Below are positions 33,790 through 40,273 of a stretch of DNA of 40,273 nucleotides, in pieces. Position 1 is the first letter of the stretch. Every line of letters starts with the position of its first letter. Source of the DNA: Candidatus Binataceae bacterium. Lineage in GTDB: Bacteria > Desulfobacterota > Binatia > Binatales > Binataceae. The notes under the pieces were generated by a model. It did not search any database, was not told where the DNA came from, and saw only the letters and a list, made by a program, of their open reading frames with translations. The DNA lies in assembly GCA_015478645.1 (NCBI GenBank), contig JADMIL010000027.1:1-40273 (forward strand), written 5' to 3'. The position numbers and the translations under genes are program-made.

Positions 33790-34453
33790 GGGCATTACCG
33801 TGGCCGATCTGCCCGAAATTATTCCGATTTTCCCGCTGCCCGACTTTGTCCTGTTTCCGCGGGTTCACGTGCCGCTGCATATCTTTGAGCCGCGCTACCG
33901 CCAGATGGTGGCCGACGTGATTGAGCGCCACGGCGTAATCGGGATGGTGATGCTCAAGGGCGAATGGGAGAGCGACTATCACGCCTTTCCCGATATCTTC
34001 GAGATTGGCTGCGCCGGCAAGATCGGCGCGATCAACCGCCTGCCCGATGGCCGTTTCAACCTGACGCTCGAAGGGCTGAGCGAATTTCGCGTGACCCACG
34101 AGGTGCGCGAGCGTGCCTACCGCCAGGCGCGGATCGAATGGTGCCCGGCGCCCTCCGACCAATTGCAGCTCGACGCCGCCGCGATGGCCAATCTGCGCGA
34201 ATTGCTGATCAGCTTTCTCGGACCACCGGCGCTCGATGTCTGGCGCTCGCTGGTCGAGGAGCGCGGTCTGCGCGGCGCCGATCTGATCAATCTAATCTCG
34301 TTTCACCTCGATATCCCGGCGATCGAGAAGCAGACCCTGCTCGAGGCCCGCGGCGCCCGTGCCGCCTGTCTGCTCGACGTAATTACGTTCAAGCTCGAAG
34401 AGCGCAAGCTCGGGCCGGGCGGTTCCGCCGGTCCCTCTGGCCTGGTTCAATAG
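33761..34453 (+). CDS. Stand-alone Lon N-terminal (substrate-binding) domain protein
   Basis: Protein of 230 aa (218 if begun at GTG33800) with a single Lon substrate-binding domain and no ATPase or protease domain. Signature blocks are IIPIFPLPDFVLFPRVHVPL, HIFEPRYRQMVADVIERHG, IGMVMLKGEWE, EIGCAGKIGAINRLPDGRFN and LEGLSEFRVT. The C-terminal helical part (ALDVWRSLVEERGLRGADLI onward) is shared by other LON-domain-only proteins of this length. Its role is unknown; substrate or adaptor binding is the family guess. Neither start has a ribosome site: TTG33761 may really be a -35 box, and GTG33800 would be nearly leaderless. Cytosolic, no operon partner. Confidence 0.9.
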   Translation: MTLFVHRPSLGITVADLPEIIPIFPLPDFVLFPRVHVPLHIFEPRYRQMVADVIERHGVIGMVMLKGEWESDYHAFPDIFEIGCAGKIGAINRLPDGRFNLTLEGLSEFRVTHEVRERAYRQARIEWCPAPSDQLQLDAAAMANLRELLISFLGPPALDVWRSLVEERGLRGADLINLISFHLDIPAIEKQTLLEARGARAACLLDVITFKLEERKLGPGGSAGPSGLVQ

Positions 34454-34949
34454 CGTCGGCCAAATCGTCCCGTAGAGCACAAATTCTGAATTTGAACGCG
34501 GGGCTCTCCGGCGCCGCCCCGAGGGCTCGCCGAGGCGCTCTGCCGTCCGTATGACAATCCGCCAAGGTCGTGCCAAGGCACGACGGCGCGCGCGTGCGAG
34601 CGTCTCCCCTCACTATCGGTCGTATGCTCGGCAAGGTAATGGCGCGGCGGTGGCCGCGGGTCGGGACATTTTTGCCCACCCTGTAGAAATTGCGTTGGAT
34701 GCACAGATATATCGTTCTTCGCAAAATGCACAACCGACCGCAAAGAGCTAATCTTCCGCTGATCAAGCTAAAGAAATGCTTAATTAACGATGGCGTAAAT
34801 CGCGCAAGTTATAATACTGCCCGATGCGAGTTGAACGGCATGGATGTTGCGTGTGTTGATCGCGTTCCGATTAGCAAAGCGACGGAAGGCGCGTCCTCCC
34901 GAATAACGGACAAAGTTCCGAAATCTGTAAAGTGAGCTATTAAACTACG
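34454..34949. other. Long intergenic region before the small hypothetical gene
   Basis: 496 bases. The left half is G+C-rich with no gene signal except a small AAATTCTGAATTT palindrome near 34480. The right half (from about 34690) is clearly A+T-rich and includes TATAAT at 34810-34815. One 81-codon open frame (34690-34935) runs through it but has no family features or ribosome site, so I do not call it. Confidence 0.5.
34810..34815 (+). promoter_or_regulatory. Consensus -10 box upstream of the small hypothetical gene
   Basis: TATAAT, a perfect -10 hexamer in A+T-rich DNA, 135 bases before ATG34950. No good -35 hexamer lies 16-18 bases upstream and there is no TGn extension, so an activator-dependent promoter or a chance match are both possible. 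Confidence 0.35.
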
Positions 34950-35381
34950 ATGGAATGGGAAAACGGCGTACTCGGATCGATCTTCGTGCCCGACGTCCTC
35001 ACTCCGGAGCAGTATTATGATTCAAGGCGGGATGACAGTGCGATTGCGCCGGTCAAACGCCTCATGATGGCGGTTCTGGAAGACGCTCTGCGATGCTTTC
35101 AAAATAATGCTGATGCTAAGAATGGACCGAGAAAGCGGCTTTTTGCTGAGGCAGAGCAATGGCTCTGCGGCGACGAAGGTGACGGTCCCTTCTCCTTCGA
35201 GACGGTCTGTGAAACGCTCAATATCGAACCCGGCTTTCTGCGCTCGGGGCTCAGGGAATGGCGCGATCAGCAGCTCGCCGGCATCTCCACCCGGCGCCTC
35301 GCGCGACGTTCGCCGGTGGTTCGCAGCGGCCGGATCAGCGCGCCGACGCGGCGCAGCAAACGGGTCTATCAGGCCGGCTGA
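34950..35381 (+). CDS. Small uncharacterised protein, conserved-looking
   Basis: Protein of 143 aa that I cannot name. The central part looks like a compact helical domain: PVKRLMMAVLEDALRCFQNN, then KRLFAEAEQWLCGDEGDGPF, then SFETVCETLNIEPGFLRSGL and REWRDQQL. The last segment has a helix-turn-helix-like spacing (FETVCETL..EPGFLRSGLREW). I recall similar short proteins in deltaproteobacterial genomes, but without a function. The C-terminal 35 residues are very basic (RRLARRSPVVRSGRISAPTR), consistent with nucleic-acid binding. It stands alone with its own A+T-rich upstream region and a hairpin downstream, so a small regulator is plausible (inference). The ribosome site is weak. Confidence 0.7.
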   Translation: MEWENGVLGSIFVPDVLTPEQYYDSRRDDSAIAPVKRLMMAVLEDALRCFQNNADAKNGPRKRLFAEAEQWLCGDEGDGPFSFETVCETLNIEPGFLRSGLREWRDQQLAGISTRRLARRSPVVRSGRISAPTRRSKRVYQAG

Positions 35382-35733
35382 AGCGTCGCCAGATAAGCAG
35401 CAGCCTGCCGATTTATTAGGCACCGGACAGGGTGGCGCAATGACCATTTGGGTCATGCGCCGCCCTGCGATTCGCAGTCCGAAGTAAATTTCGCGATCGA
35501 CGCGGCGTAAAGCAGACCCGGGTAGCTACTGCAAAGTTGCGAAGGAAGCCGCATGAGGCTCGGGCGAGGGCTTAGGCTGGCCGAGGGCTCGCTCGGCGGC
35601 GGCCAGGATTTGGCGCCGCGGCCATTGTGTTGCCGACCCGAGCCAGTGGTTCCGCGTGCTAAATCGCCTGACGCGGCGATAAGTCCGTCCGCCGCATTGC
35701 GGTCCGGACGGTTCAAGGCGCTTGCCGGCGGGT
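35382..35733. other. Intergenic region between convergent small hypothetical and MBL genes
   Basis: 352 bases. It holds the strong hairpin at 35430-35466; I recognise nothing else. The short open frames here are Arg/Pro-rich shadow frames without starts. Confidence 0.55.
35430..35466. terminator. Strong hairpin after the small hypothetical gene
   Basis: GGGTGGCGCAATGACC, loop ATTT, GGGTCATGCGCCGCCC: a stem of about 15 pairs with one bulge and one G-U pair, 48 bases after the stop at 35381. No U-tract. It lies between convergent genes and is a probable terminator. Confidence 0.55.
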
Positions 35734-36723
35734 TCAGACCGTCTGGAAGACCGTGCGGCCGTCGCGCAGACTCTTGTGCGCGCGCCCTTCGACGCAGGCC
35801 AGTTCGAGATGCGCCAGCGTCTCAAAGGTTGCCGCCATCACGTGGAACATCGGACGGTCGTCGGTGCCGAAGACCTCTTCGGCGACCTCGAACGCGCATC
35901 GCGGGCGGCGCTTGAGAATGTCGAGCATCTCGGCTTCGCGGTAGCGATGGTGCTCGATGAGCTGGTTGGCGCGATGGCGATGGTCCTGGTAGACGCCGCC
36001 GTGGGCCGGCAGCACCAGTTCGACGTCGAACTTCTGCACTTTTAACTGCGAGGCGAGAAAATCGCCCAGGGGATTACTCGGGCTGCTCGGATAAACGCCG
36101 ACGTGCGGCGTGATCTTGGGCAGCAGATGGTCGCCGACGATCAGGACCTTTTCCTTGCGCAGGTAGATCACGCAATGGCCGGGCGAATGGCCGGGGGTCC
36201 AGATCACCTCGAATTCGCGATCGCCGACCGGCACGATATCGCCGTCGGACAGGTACTTGTCGGGCACCGGCAGCGGATTGTACATATCGCTGCCCATCCA
36301 CGCTGGCCGCATCCCTTCAATCGGGTACTTGTCGATCGGAAAACCGTGGGTAGTGAAAAATGCCATCGCGTCGGGATTTGACGACGGCGGTCCCAGCGTC
36401 AGCATCCGGTTGACCCGCTCCTGCTCGAGCTTGTGCAGCAGGGTGGTCGCGCCGCTGTGCTTTTTGATCGTCGCGGAGGTGCCGAAATGGTCGACGTGAT
36501 GATGCGTGCCGAAAAGCACGTCGAGGTCCTGGACGCGCGTGCCGACCGACTCGAGCGCTTCGCTCAGCGTGGCAAAGCTGTCGGCGGTGTTCATGCCGGT
36601 GTCGATCAGCGCCCATGCGCCATGGCAATCGACCAGGTAGACGTTGACGATCGTCGGCCGCATCGGCAGCGGCAGGAAGACTTCGTAGATTCCGGGATGG
36701 ACCTCGGTGATTTTTGCTGGCAT
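35734..36723 (-). CDS. MBL-fold metallo-hydrolase
   Basis: Metallo-beta-lactamase-fold hydrolase of 329 aa. The dinuclear metal motif HxHxDH is FGTHHHVDHFG (His74, His76, Asp78, His79). The next ligands are in TPGHSPGHCVIYL and the bridging Asp in VLIVGDHLLPKITPHVG, with the last His in LVLPAHGG. The C-terminal helical domain (from about HRHRANQLIEHHRYREAEML) is the winged-helix-like extension of glyoxalase-II/LACTB2-type members. It probably hydrolyses a thioester or ester; the substrate is unknown. ATG36723 follows GGAGAG by 9 bases; upstream in-frame starts have none. Same strand as dodecin, 154 bases downstream of it. Confidence 0.93.
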   Translation of the reverse strand: MPAKITEVHPGIYEVFLPLPMRPTIVNVYLVDCHGAWALIDTGMNTADSFATLSEALESVGTRVQDLDVLFGTHHHVDHFGTSATIKKHSGATTLLHKLEQERVNRMLTLGPPSSNPDAMAFFTTHGFPIDKYPIEGMRPAWMGSDMYNPLPVPDKYLSDGDIVPVGDREFEVIWTPGHSPGHCVIYLRKEKVLIVGDHLLPKITPHVGVYPSSPSNPLGDFLASQLKVQKFDVELVLPAHGGVYQDHRHRANQLIEHHRYREAEMLDILKRRPRCAFEVAEEVFGTDDRPMFHVMAATFETLAHLELACVEGRAHKSLRDGRTVFQTV

Positions 36724-36877
36724 ACGATTCGACTCTCCGGAGCGGCGTTTACGAGGTGGCCATCGTGACCGTCGGCCCGCCGCCTTGCCGCTCCGCGTCA
36801 GGGACCCTGCCGCCTGCCGGCCGCGTCCGGCGCCGCCCAAAATGGCGCCCGCATGGTCCGGTGTGGCAGGGTTCGCG

Positions 36878-37090
36878 TCATTCGTGCAATTGATCTTTGA
36901 CCAGGAACGAAACCTTGATCGCCACCCTCCATTTGCTCACCTGGTTGTTCTCGACGATCGCCGAGACGTCCTCGATGTGCGCGTAGTGAATTCCGTTGAT
37001 CGTGACTCCAGCGCGGGCGAGTGCTAGCTGCACCGCGTCTTCGATCGAATTTGACGAAATGCCAATCAGATCGATGACCTTTTCGACCAT
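36878..37090 (-). CDS. Dodecin family flavin-binding protein
   Basis: Protein of 70 aa, the typical dodecin size. The sequence VEKVIDLIGISSNSIEDAV, the helix QLALARAGVTINGI, then AHIEDVSAIVENNQVSKWRV and AIKVSFLVKD follows the beta-alpha-beta-beta dodecin fold. Dodecins form hollow 12-mers that store or buffer riboflavin/FMN (or CoA in some bacteria) in the cytosol, which fits the many flavoenzymes in this window (inference). The flavin-stacking Trp is at the expected place (SKWRV). AGGAG lies 9 bases before the ATG. A short GGCGCC stem at 36829-36849 follows the gene. Confidence 0.92.
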   Translation of the reverse strand: MVEKVIDLIGISSNSIEDAVQLALARAGVTINGIHYAHIEDVSAIVENNQVSKWRVAIKVSFLVKDQLHE

Positions 37091-37346
37091 AGCAGACGGC
37101 TCCTGAATGAGGATAGTGGCGTCCCGGAGTTTGACCTAATCGCATACCCGGCGTTAGGGTTGTGCTCCGCGAGTCATTAGCGCACAGGGCGGCGGCAAAC
37201 TCAAGGCGACTGGACGCGCGTAGCCCGGGGGGCCGCGCGCGCCGGGAAGCCATCTCGCGCGGGGCACCGAGCGGCCGGACGCCCGCCGGGCCACTCAGCC
37301 GCGCACGGCCGGTCGCGGAATCGAATGAAAGGCAGCGGAGGAGTTC

Positions 37347-39476
37347 ATGAGTTACGATCGGGCGTCGGTTAGGGCGGTTCTCGACCGGGTCAAGGCGGAA
37401 GGACGCGGGTCACTCAACCCGGCCGAATGCCGCGCGCTATGCACCGCGTACGGTATCGCGATCCCGCGCGAGGCAATTGCCGCCTCGGCGCGCGACGCGG
37501 CGCGGATGGCTGCCGAGTTAGGCTTTCCGGTCGTGATGAAGGTGGTCTCGCCCGAAATTCTCCACAAGACCGACGCGGGCGGAGTGGTCGTCGGCGTCAA
37601 GAGCGCGGCCGAGGCCGAGGCGGCCTACGCCACGATCGTGCGCAACGCCAATGCCTACAAGCCCGGCGTGCGCCTCGAGGGCGTGCAGATTCAGCAGATG
37701 CTGTCGGGTGGCTGCGAAGTGCTTGTCGGCGCGCTGACCGATCCGAGCTTCGGCAAGGTGGTCGCCTTTGGCCTGGGCGGGATCCTGGTCGAGGTGCTCA
37801 AGGACGTGACGTTTCGGCTGGCACCGGCCAGCGAAACCGACGCGCTGGCGATGCTCGACGGGATCGCGGCGGCCGAGATCTTACGGGGCGTGCGCGGCGG
37901 CGCGGCGGTCGATCGCGCGGCGCTGGCGCGGATTATCGTCGCGGTGAGCAACCTGGCGGCCGATTTCCCCGAGATTACCGAGCTCGACCTGAACCCGGTC
38001 TTCGCCCGGGCCGACGGCGCGACCGCCGCCGACGTGCGCGTGCTGGTCGATTTCGCCTCGCCCAAAGAGCGCTACCGGCCCTCGCAGGAGGAGATCCTGC
38101 GCGCGATGAACCGGATCATGCGGCCCGACGCGGTGGCGGTTATCGGCGCCTCGCCCGAGGACGGCAAGATCGGCAACTCAGTGATGAAGAACCTGATCAA
38201 CGGCGGCTACGCGGGCGCGATCTACCCGATCCATCCGAAGGTGCCCGAGGTGCTGGGCCGGCGCGCCTACAAGAGCGTCAAGGAGGTGCCCGGCAAGATC
38301 GACGTGGCGGTCTTCGCAATTCCGGCGCCGCTGGTGGCGGGCGCGCTCAAGGAATGCGGCGAAAAGCAGATCCCCGGTGCGGTGCTGATCCCGTCGGGCT
38401 TCGCCGAGACCGGCAACGTCGAGTTGCAGGAGCAGATCGTGGCGATCGCGCGCGCGTACAACGTGCGCCTGATGGGCCCGAATATCTACGGCTTCTACTA
38501 CACGCACAAAAATCTCTGCGCGACCTTCTGCACCCCGTACGACCTTAAGGGCACGGCGGCGCTCTCGTCGCAGAGCGGCGGCGTCGGGATGGCGATCATC
38601 GGCTTCAGCCGATCGGCCAAGATGGGCGTGTCGGCGATCGTCGGCCTGGGCAACAAGTCGGATATCGACGAGGACGACCTGCTGACCTTTTTCGAGCAGG
38701 ATCCGAATACCCAGGTGATCGCGATGCACGTCGAGGATCTGAAAGACGGACGGTCGTTTGCCGAGGTCGCCCGGCGGGTCTCGGCGAAGAAGCCGGTGAT
38801 CGTGCTCAAGGCCGGACGCACGGCGCTAGGCGCGCGCGCCGCGCAATCGCATACCGCGGCGCTGGCCGGCAACGATCGGATTTACGACGACGTGCTGCGC
38901 CAATCGGGCGTGGTCCGCGCGATGAGTCTCGGCGACATGCTCGAGTTCGCGCGCTGCCTGCCGCTGATCCCGACGCCCAAGGGCGAGAACGTGCTGATCA
39001 TCACTGGCGCGGGCGGCTCGGGGGTGCTGCTGTCGGACGCCTGCGTGGATAACGGGCTGGGGCTGATGGCGATGCCGGCGGACCTCGACGCGGCCTTCCG
39101 CAAGTTCATTCCGCCGTTTGGCGCGGCCGGCAATCCGGTCGATATTACCGGCGGCGAGCCGCCCACGACCTATCAAAATACGATCCGGCTGGGGCTCGCC
39201 GACGAGCGGATTCATGCGCTCATCCTGGGCTACTGGCATACGATAATCACGCCGCCGATGGTCTTTGCGAAGCTCGCCGCGGAGGCGGTCGAGGAGGCGC
39301 GCGCGCGCGGTATCCATAAGCCGATCGTGGCGTCGCTGGTCGGCGACGTCGAGGTCGAGCAGGCCTGCGAGTACCTGTTCGACCGCGGGATTCCGGCCTA
39401 CGCCTATACCACCGAGAAGCCGGTGGCGGTGCTCGGCGCGAAATATCGCTGGGCGCGCGCCGCCGGCCTGCTGTAA
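37347..39476 (+). CDS. ADP-forming acyl-CoA synthetase, ATP-grasp domain first
   Basis: Acetate--CoA ligase (ADP-forming) family protein of 709 aa. The domains run in the order ATP-grasp (about 1-230: GFPVVMKVVSPEILHKTDAG, FGLGGILVEVLKDVTFRLAP, ITELDLNPVFA), CoA-binding (about 255-350: VAVIGASPEDGKIGNSVMKN, IYPIHPKVPEVLG) and succinyl-CoA-ligase-like domains with LSSQSGGVGMAI and the phosphorylated His502 in SHTAALAG. The order is the reverse of PatZ/Pka-type proteins, where CoA-binding comes first. It converts an acid, CoA and ATP to acyl-CoA, ADP and phosphate, or the reverse to conserve energy. GGAGGAG lies 4-10 bases before the ATG. Cytosolic; acid substrate unknown. A full copy of the repeat follows 34 bases after the stop. 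Confidence 0.93.
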   Translation: MSYDRASVRAVLDRVKAEGRGSLNPAECRALCTAYGIAIPREAIAASARDAARMAAELGFPVVMKVVSPEILHKTDAGGVVVGVKSAAEAEAAYATIVRNANAYKPGVRLEGVQIQQMLSGGCEVLVGALTDPSFGKVVAFGLGGILVEVLKDVTFRLAPASETDALAMLDGIAAAEILRGVRGGAAVDRAALARIIVAVSNLAADFPEITELDLNPVFARADGATAADVRVLVDFASPKERYRPSQEEILRAMNRIMRPDAVAVIGASPEDGKIGNSVMKNLINGGYAGAIYPIHPKVPEVLGRRAYKSVKEVPGKIDVAVFAIPAPLVAGALKECGEKQIPGAVLIPSGFAETGNVELQEQIVAIARAYNVRLMGPNIYGFYYTHKNLCATFCTPYDLKGTAALSSQSGGVGMAIIGFSRSAKMGVSAIVGLGNKSDIDEDDLLTFFEQDPNTQVIAMHVEDLKDGRSFAEVARRVSAKKPVIVLKAGRTALGARAAQSHTAALAGNDRIYDDVLRQSGVVRAMSLGDMLEFARCLPLIPTPKGENVLIITGAGGSGVLLSDACVDNGLGLMAMPADLDAAFRKFIPPFGAAGNPVDITGGEPPTTYQNTIRLGLADERIHALILGYWHTIITPPMVFAKLAAEAVEEARARGIHKPIVASLVGDVEVEQACEYLFDRGIPAYAYTTEKPVAVLGAKYRWARAAGLL

Positions 39477-39510
39477 GGCGGGCGAGGCGCGAGCGCGCCG
39501 TAGTCAGGGC

Positions 39511-39627
39511 CTAAGGGACCTCTGCACAAGTCAGGTTTGTCATTCTGAGCGCAGCGAAGAATCCCGGATCCGGGACCCATTCGCTTCGCTCAGGGTGACA
39601 GCAGAGCCTTGTGCAGAGGTTCCCTAA
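39511..39627 (+). repeat. Full copy B of nested-palindrome dispersed repeat (MITE-like)
   Basis: About 117 bp, in the same orientation as copy A and nearly identical to it. The differences are one extra T (GGTTTGTC), TCGCTTCGCT for GCGCTGCGCT in the right arm, and ACAG for ACCG after GGTG. The outer arms are CTAAGGGACCTCTGCACAAG and CTTGTGCAGAGGTTCCCTAA. Its right edge supplies the TAG stop codon (39624-39626 on the minus strand) of the neighbouring secreted-protein gene, so it has modified or defines that gene's end. Confidence 0.87.
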
Positions 39628-40166
39628 TGGATCGTGGGTTGGCCGTTGCCGGCGGTCGAGGCGGCCCGATGGGATCCCGGAGGTGCCGAATAGGTGCCTG
39701 GGGCGCTCGAATAGCCACTGGGAGATCTGGAATAGGTACGCGGTGCGCCCGAATAGACGCTCGACGGCACCGGCGGCAGGACGTTGCGGTCGTAGACTGC
39801 GGGCGGCGTCGCGTCGGATTCCATCGAGTTCGGATTGGCGGGCATCTCGAATGGTGCGAAGGTGCCCGGCGGCAGACGATCGGCGTTGGAGTTCTCATCG
39901 AAATACTTGATGTCGACGTCGCCGCTTAAGACCGGCGCCAGTGGAGTCCTGGTCGCGAGATGATAGAGCGGACGGGTGACGGTCCATTCGAGTGCGTAGC
40001 CGAAGGGCGCGAGGATGTAGCTTGCGACCTGCAGCAGCTGGCCGTTTTCGACGTCGTTATAGTCCGGTGCCGCCCCGTAATTTGCGTCGTCCTCATTTTG
40101 CGCGTGCGCCAGCCGGGGCAAGCCGATCGCGAGCAGCATCGCGACAATGATAAGCACGCGTTTCAT
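39624..40166 (-). CDS. Secreted protein with low-complexity Ser/Pro/Tyr/Gly tail
   Basis: Exported protein of 180 aa. The signal peptide is MKRVLIIVAMLLAIGLPRLA with cleavage after AHA or AHAQ. A short hydrophobic domain follows (QLLQVASYILAPFGYALEWT and VTRPLYHLATRTPLAPVLSG), the only part that looks conserved. The tail is low-complexity with imperfect 7-residue units (YSGAPRT, YSRSPSG, YSSAPGT, YSAPPGS). Function unknown; periplasmic or outer-membrane associated is likely. The open frame extends upstream to GTG40229 inside the end repeat, but Met40166 starts the signal peptide, so it is chosen; its ribosome site is weak. The last codon is TAG from the edge of repeat copy B, so the original C-terminus may have been different. 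Confidence 0.8.
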   Translation of the reverse strand: MKRVLIIVAMLLAIGLPRLAHAQNEDDANYGAAPDYNDVENGQLLQVASYILAPFGYALEWTVTRPLYHLATRTPLAPVLSGDVDIKYFDENSNADRLPPGTFAPFEMPANPNSMESDATPPAVYDRNVLPPVPSSVYSGAPRTYSRSPSGYSSAPGTYSAPPGSHRAASTAGNGQPTIH

Positions 40167-40212
40167 GGGTAAATTTGGCCGCATCGCCGAGGGCATGTCA
40201 ATGGCGCGATCG

Positions 40213-40273
40213 CTAGGAAACCTCTGCACAAGTTAGGTTGTCATTCTGAGCGCAGCGAAGAATCCCGGATCCG
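40213..40273 (+). repeat. Half copy of dispersed palindromic repeat at the contig end
   Basis: CTAGGAAACCTCTGCACAAG, then GTTAGG, the GTCATTCTGAGCGCAGCG block and CCCGGATCCG, where the window stops inside the central palindrome. It is the same arm as the half copy at 1-62, in the opposite orientation, and shares its GTTAGG variant. The window therefore begins and ends with inverted half copies. It lies 47 bases upstream of the start of the minus-strand secreted-protein gene. Confidence 0.85.

Noticed and set aside
34690-34935. Open frame of 81 codons before the small hypothetical gene
   Set aside because: No ribosome site, no recognisable content, and it crosses the likely promoter region.
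39500-39627. Peptide CHSERSEESRIRDPFASLRVT encoded across repeat copy B
   Set aside because: This is a known kind of spurious translation of the ATTCTGAGCG repeat, not a gene.
1-40273. tRNA, rRNA or CRISPR array
   Set aside because: I saw no T-loop GGTTCGAATCC-type signal with matching arms, no rRNA sequence and no regularly spaced direct repeats.

Overview
The window is a G+C-rich bacterial contig of about 40 kb. It looks like soil or metagenome DNA from a Gram-negative (diderm) lineage: a lipid-anchored BamD-type outer-membrane assembly protein is present, and most genes belong to families that are abundant in deltaproteobacteria-like and Binatota/Rokubacteria-like genomes (family-2 amidohydrolases, luciferase-like flavin/F420 oxidoreductases, CaiB/BaiF CoA-transferases, SDR, P450). 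The taxonomic placement is inference from gene content only. Both contig ends stop at the palindromic centre of the same dispersed repeat, so the ends are probably assembly breaks.

Layout. 1-62: half copy of the repeat. 252-1478: cytochrome P450. 1581-4946: a zinc-ribbon / nucleotidyl-cyclase / AAA-ATPase / TPR gene broken by two opposite frameshifts. 5044-9057: amidohydrolase (-), alpha/beta hydrolase (+), SnoaL-like protein (-) and zinc-free MDR reductase (-). 9251-9635: relic of an EmrB/QacA-type MFS transporter, followed by a full copy of the repeat. 9896-12033: family-2 amidohydrolase plus COG1878-type cyclase, co-directional. 12180-13397: family III CoA-transferase (-). 13832-17986: a very large secreted protein that is collinear with the vertebrate hyaluronan-processing CEMIP/TMEM2 family (G8 domain plus beta-helix). 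18077-19087: fructose-1,6-bisphosphatase (-). 19408-24160: four-gene run of LLM oxidoreductase, aldo/keto reductase and two family-2 amidohydrolases. 24236-28219: minus-strand SDR, second LLM oxidoreductase, BaiN-type flavoprotein and secreted BON protein. 28533-29813: M20 peptidase. 29845-31898 (-): a BamD-like lipoprotein with a C-terminal AMIN-like domain, and TrmB. 32013-33455 (-): HpaB-type flavin monooxygenase. 33761-34453: stand-alone Lon N-domain protein. 34950-35381: small conserved-looking protein of unknown function. 35734-37090 (-): MBL-fold hydrolase and dodecin. 37347-39476: ADP-forming acyl-CoA synthetase with the ATP-grasp domain first. 39511-39627: second full repeat. 39624-40166 (-): secreted low-complexity protein whose stop codon lies in the repeat. 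40213-40273: last half repeat.

Functionally most of the window looks like dispersed catabolism of organic acids or ring compounds: oxygenation (P450, HpaB-like), flavin/F420 and NAD(P)-linked redox steps (two LLM proteins, AKR, SDR, MDR), hydrolytic or decarboxylating steps (three family-2 amidohydrolases, COG1878 cyclase, alpha/beta hydrolase, MBL), and CoA activation or transfer (CaiB-like, ADP-forming ligase). Substrates cannot be read from the sequence. Housekeeping genes (fbp, trmB, bamD-like, M20) are interspersed. The most unusual items are the CEMIP-like exoprotein, the BamD-AMIN fusion, the nested-palindrome repeat that abuts stop codons, and the doubly frameshifted cyclase.
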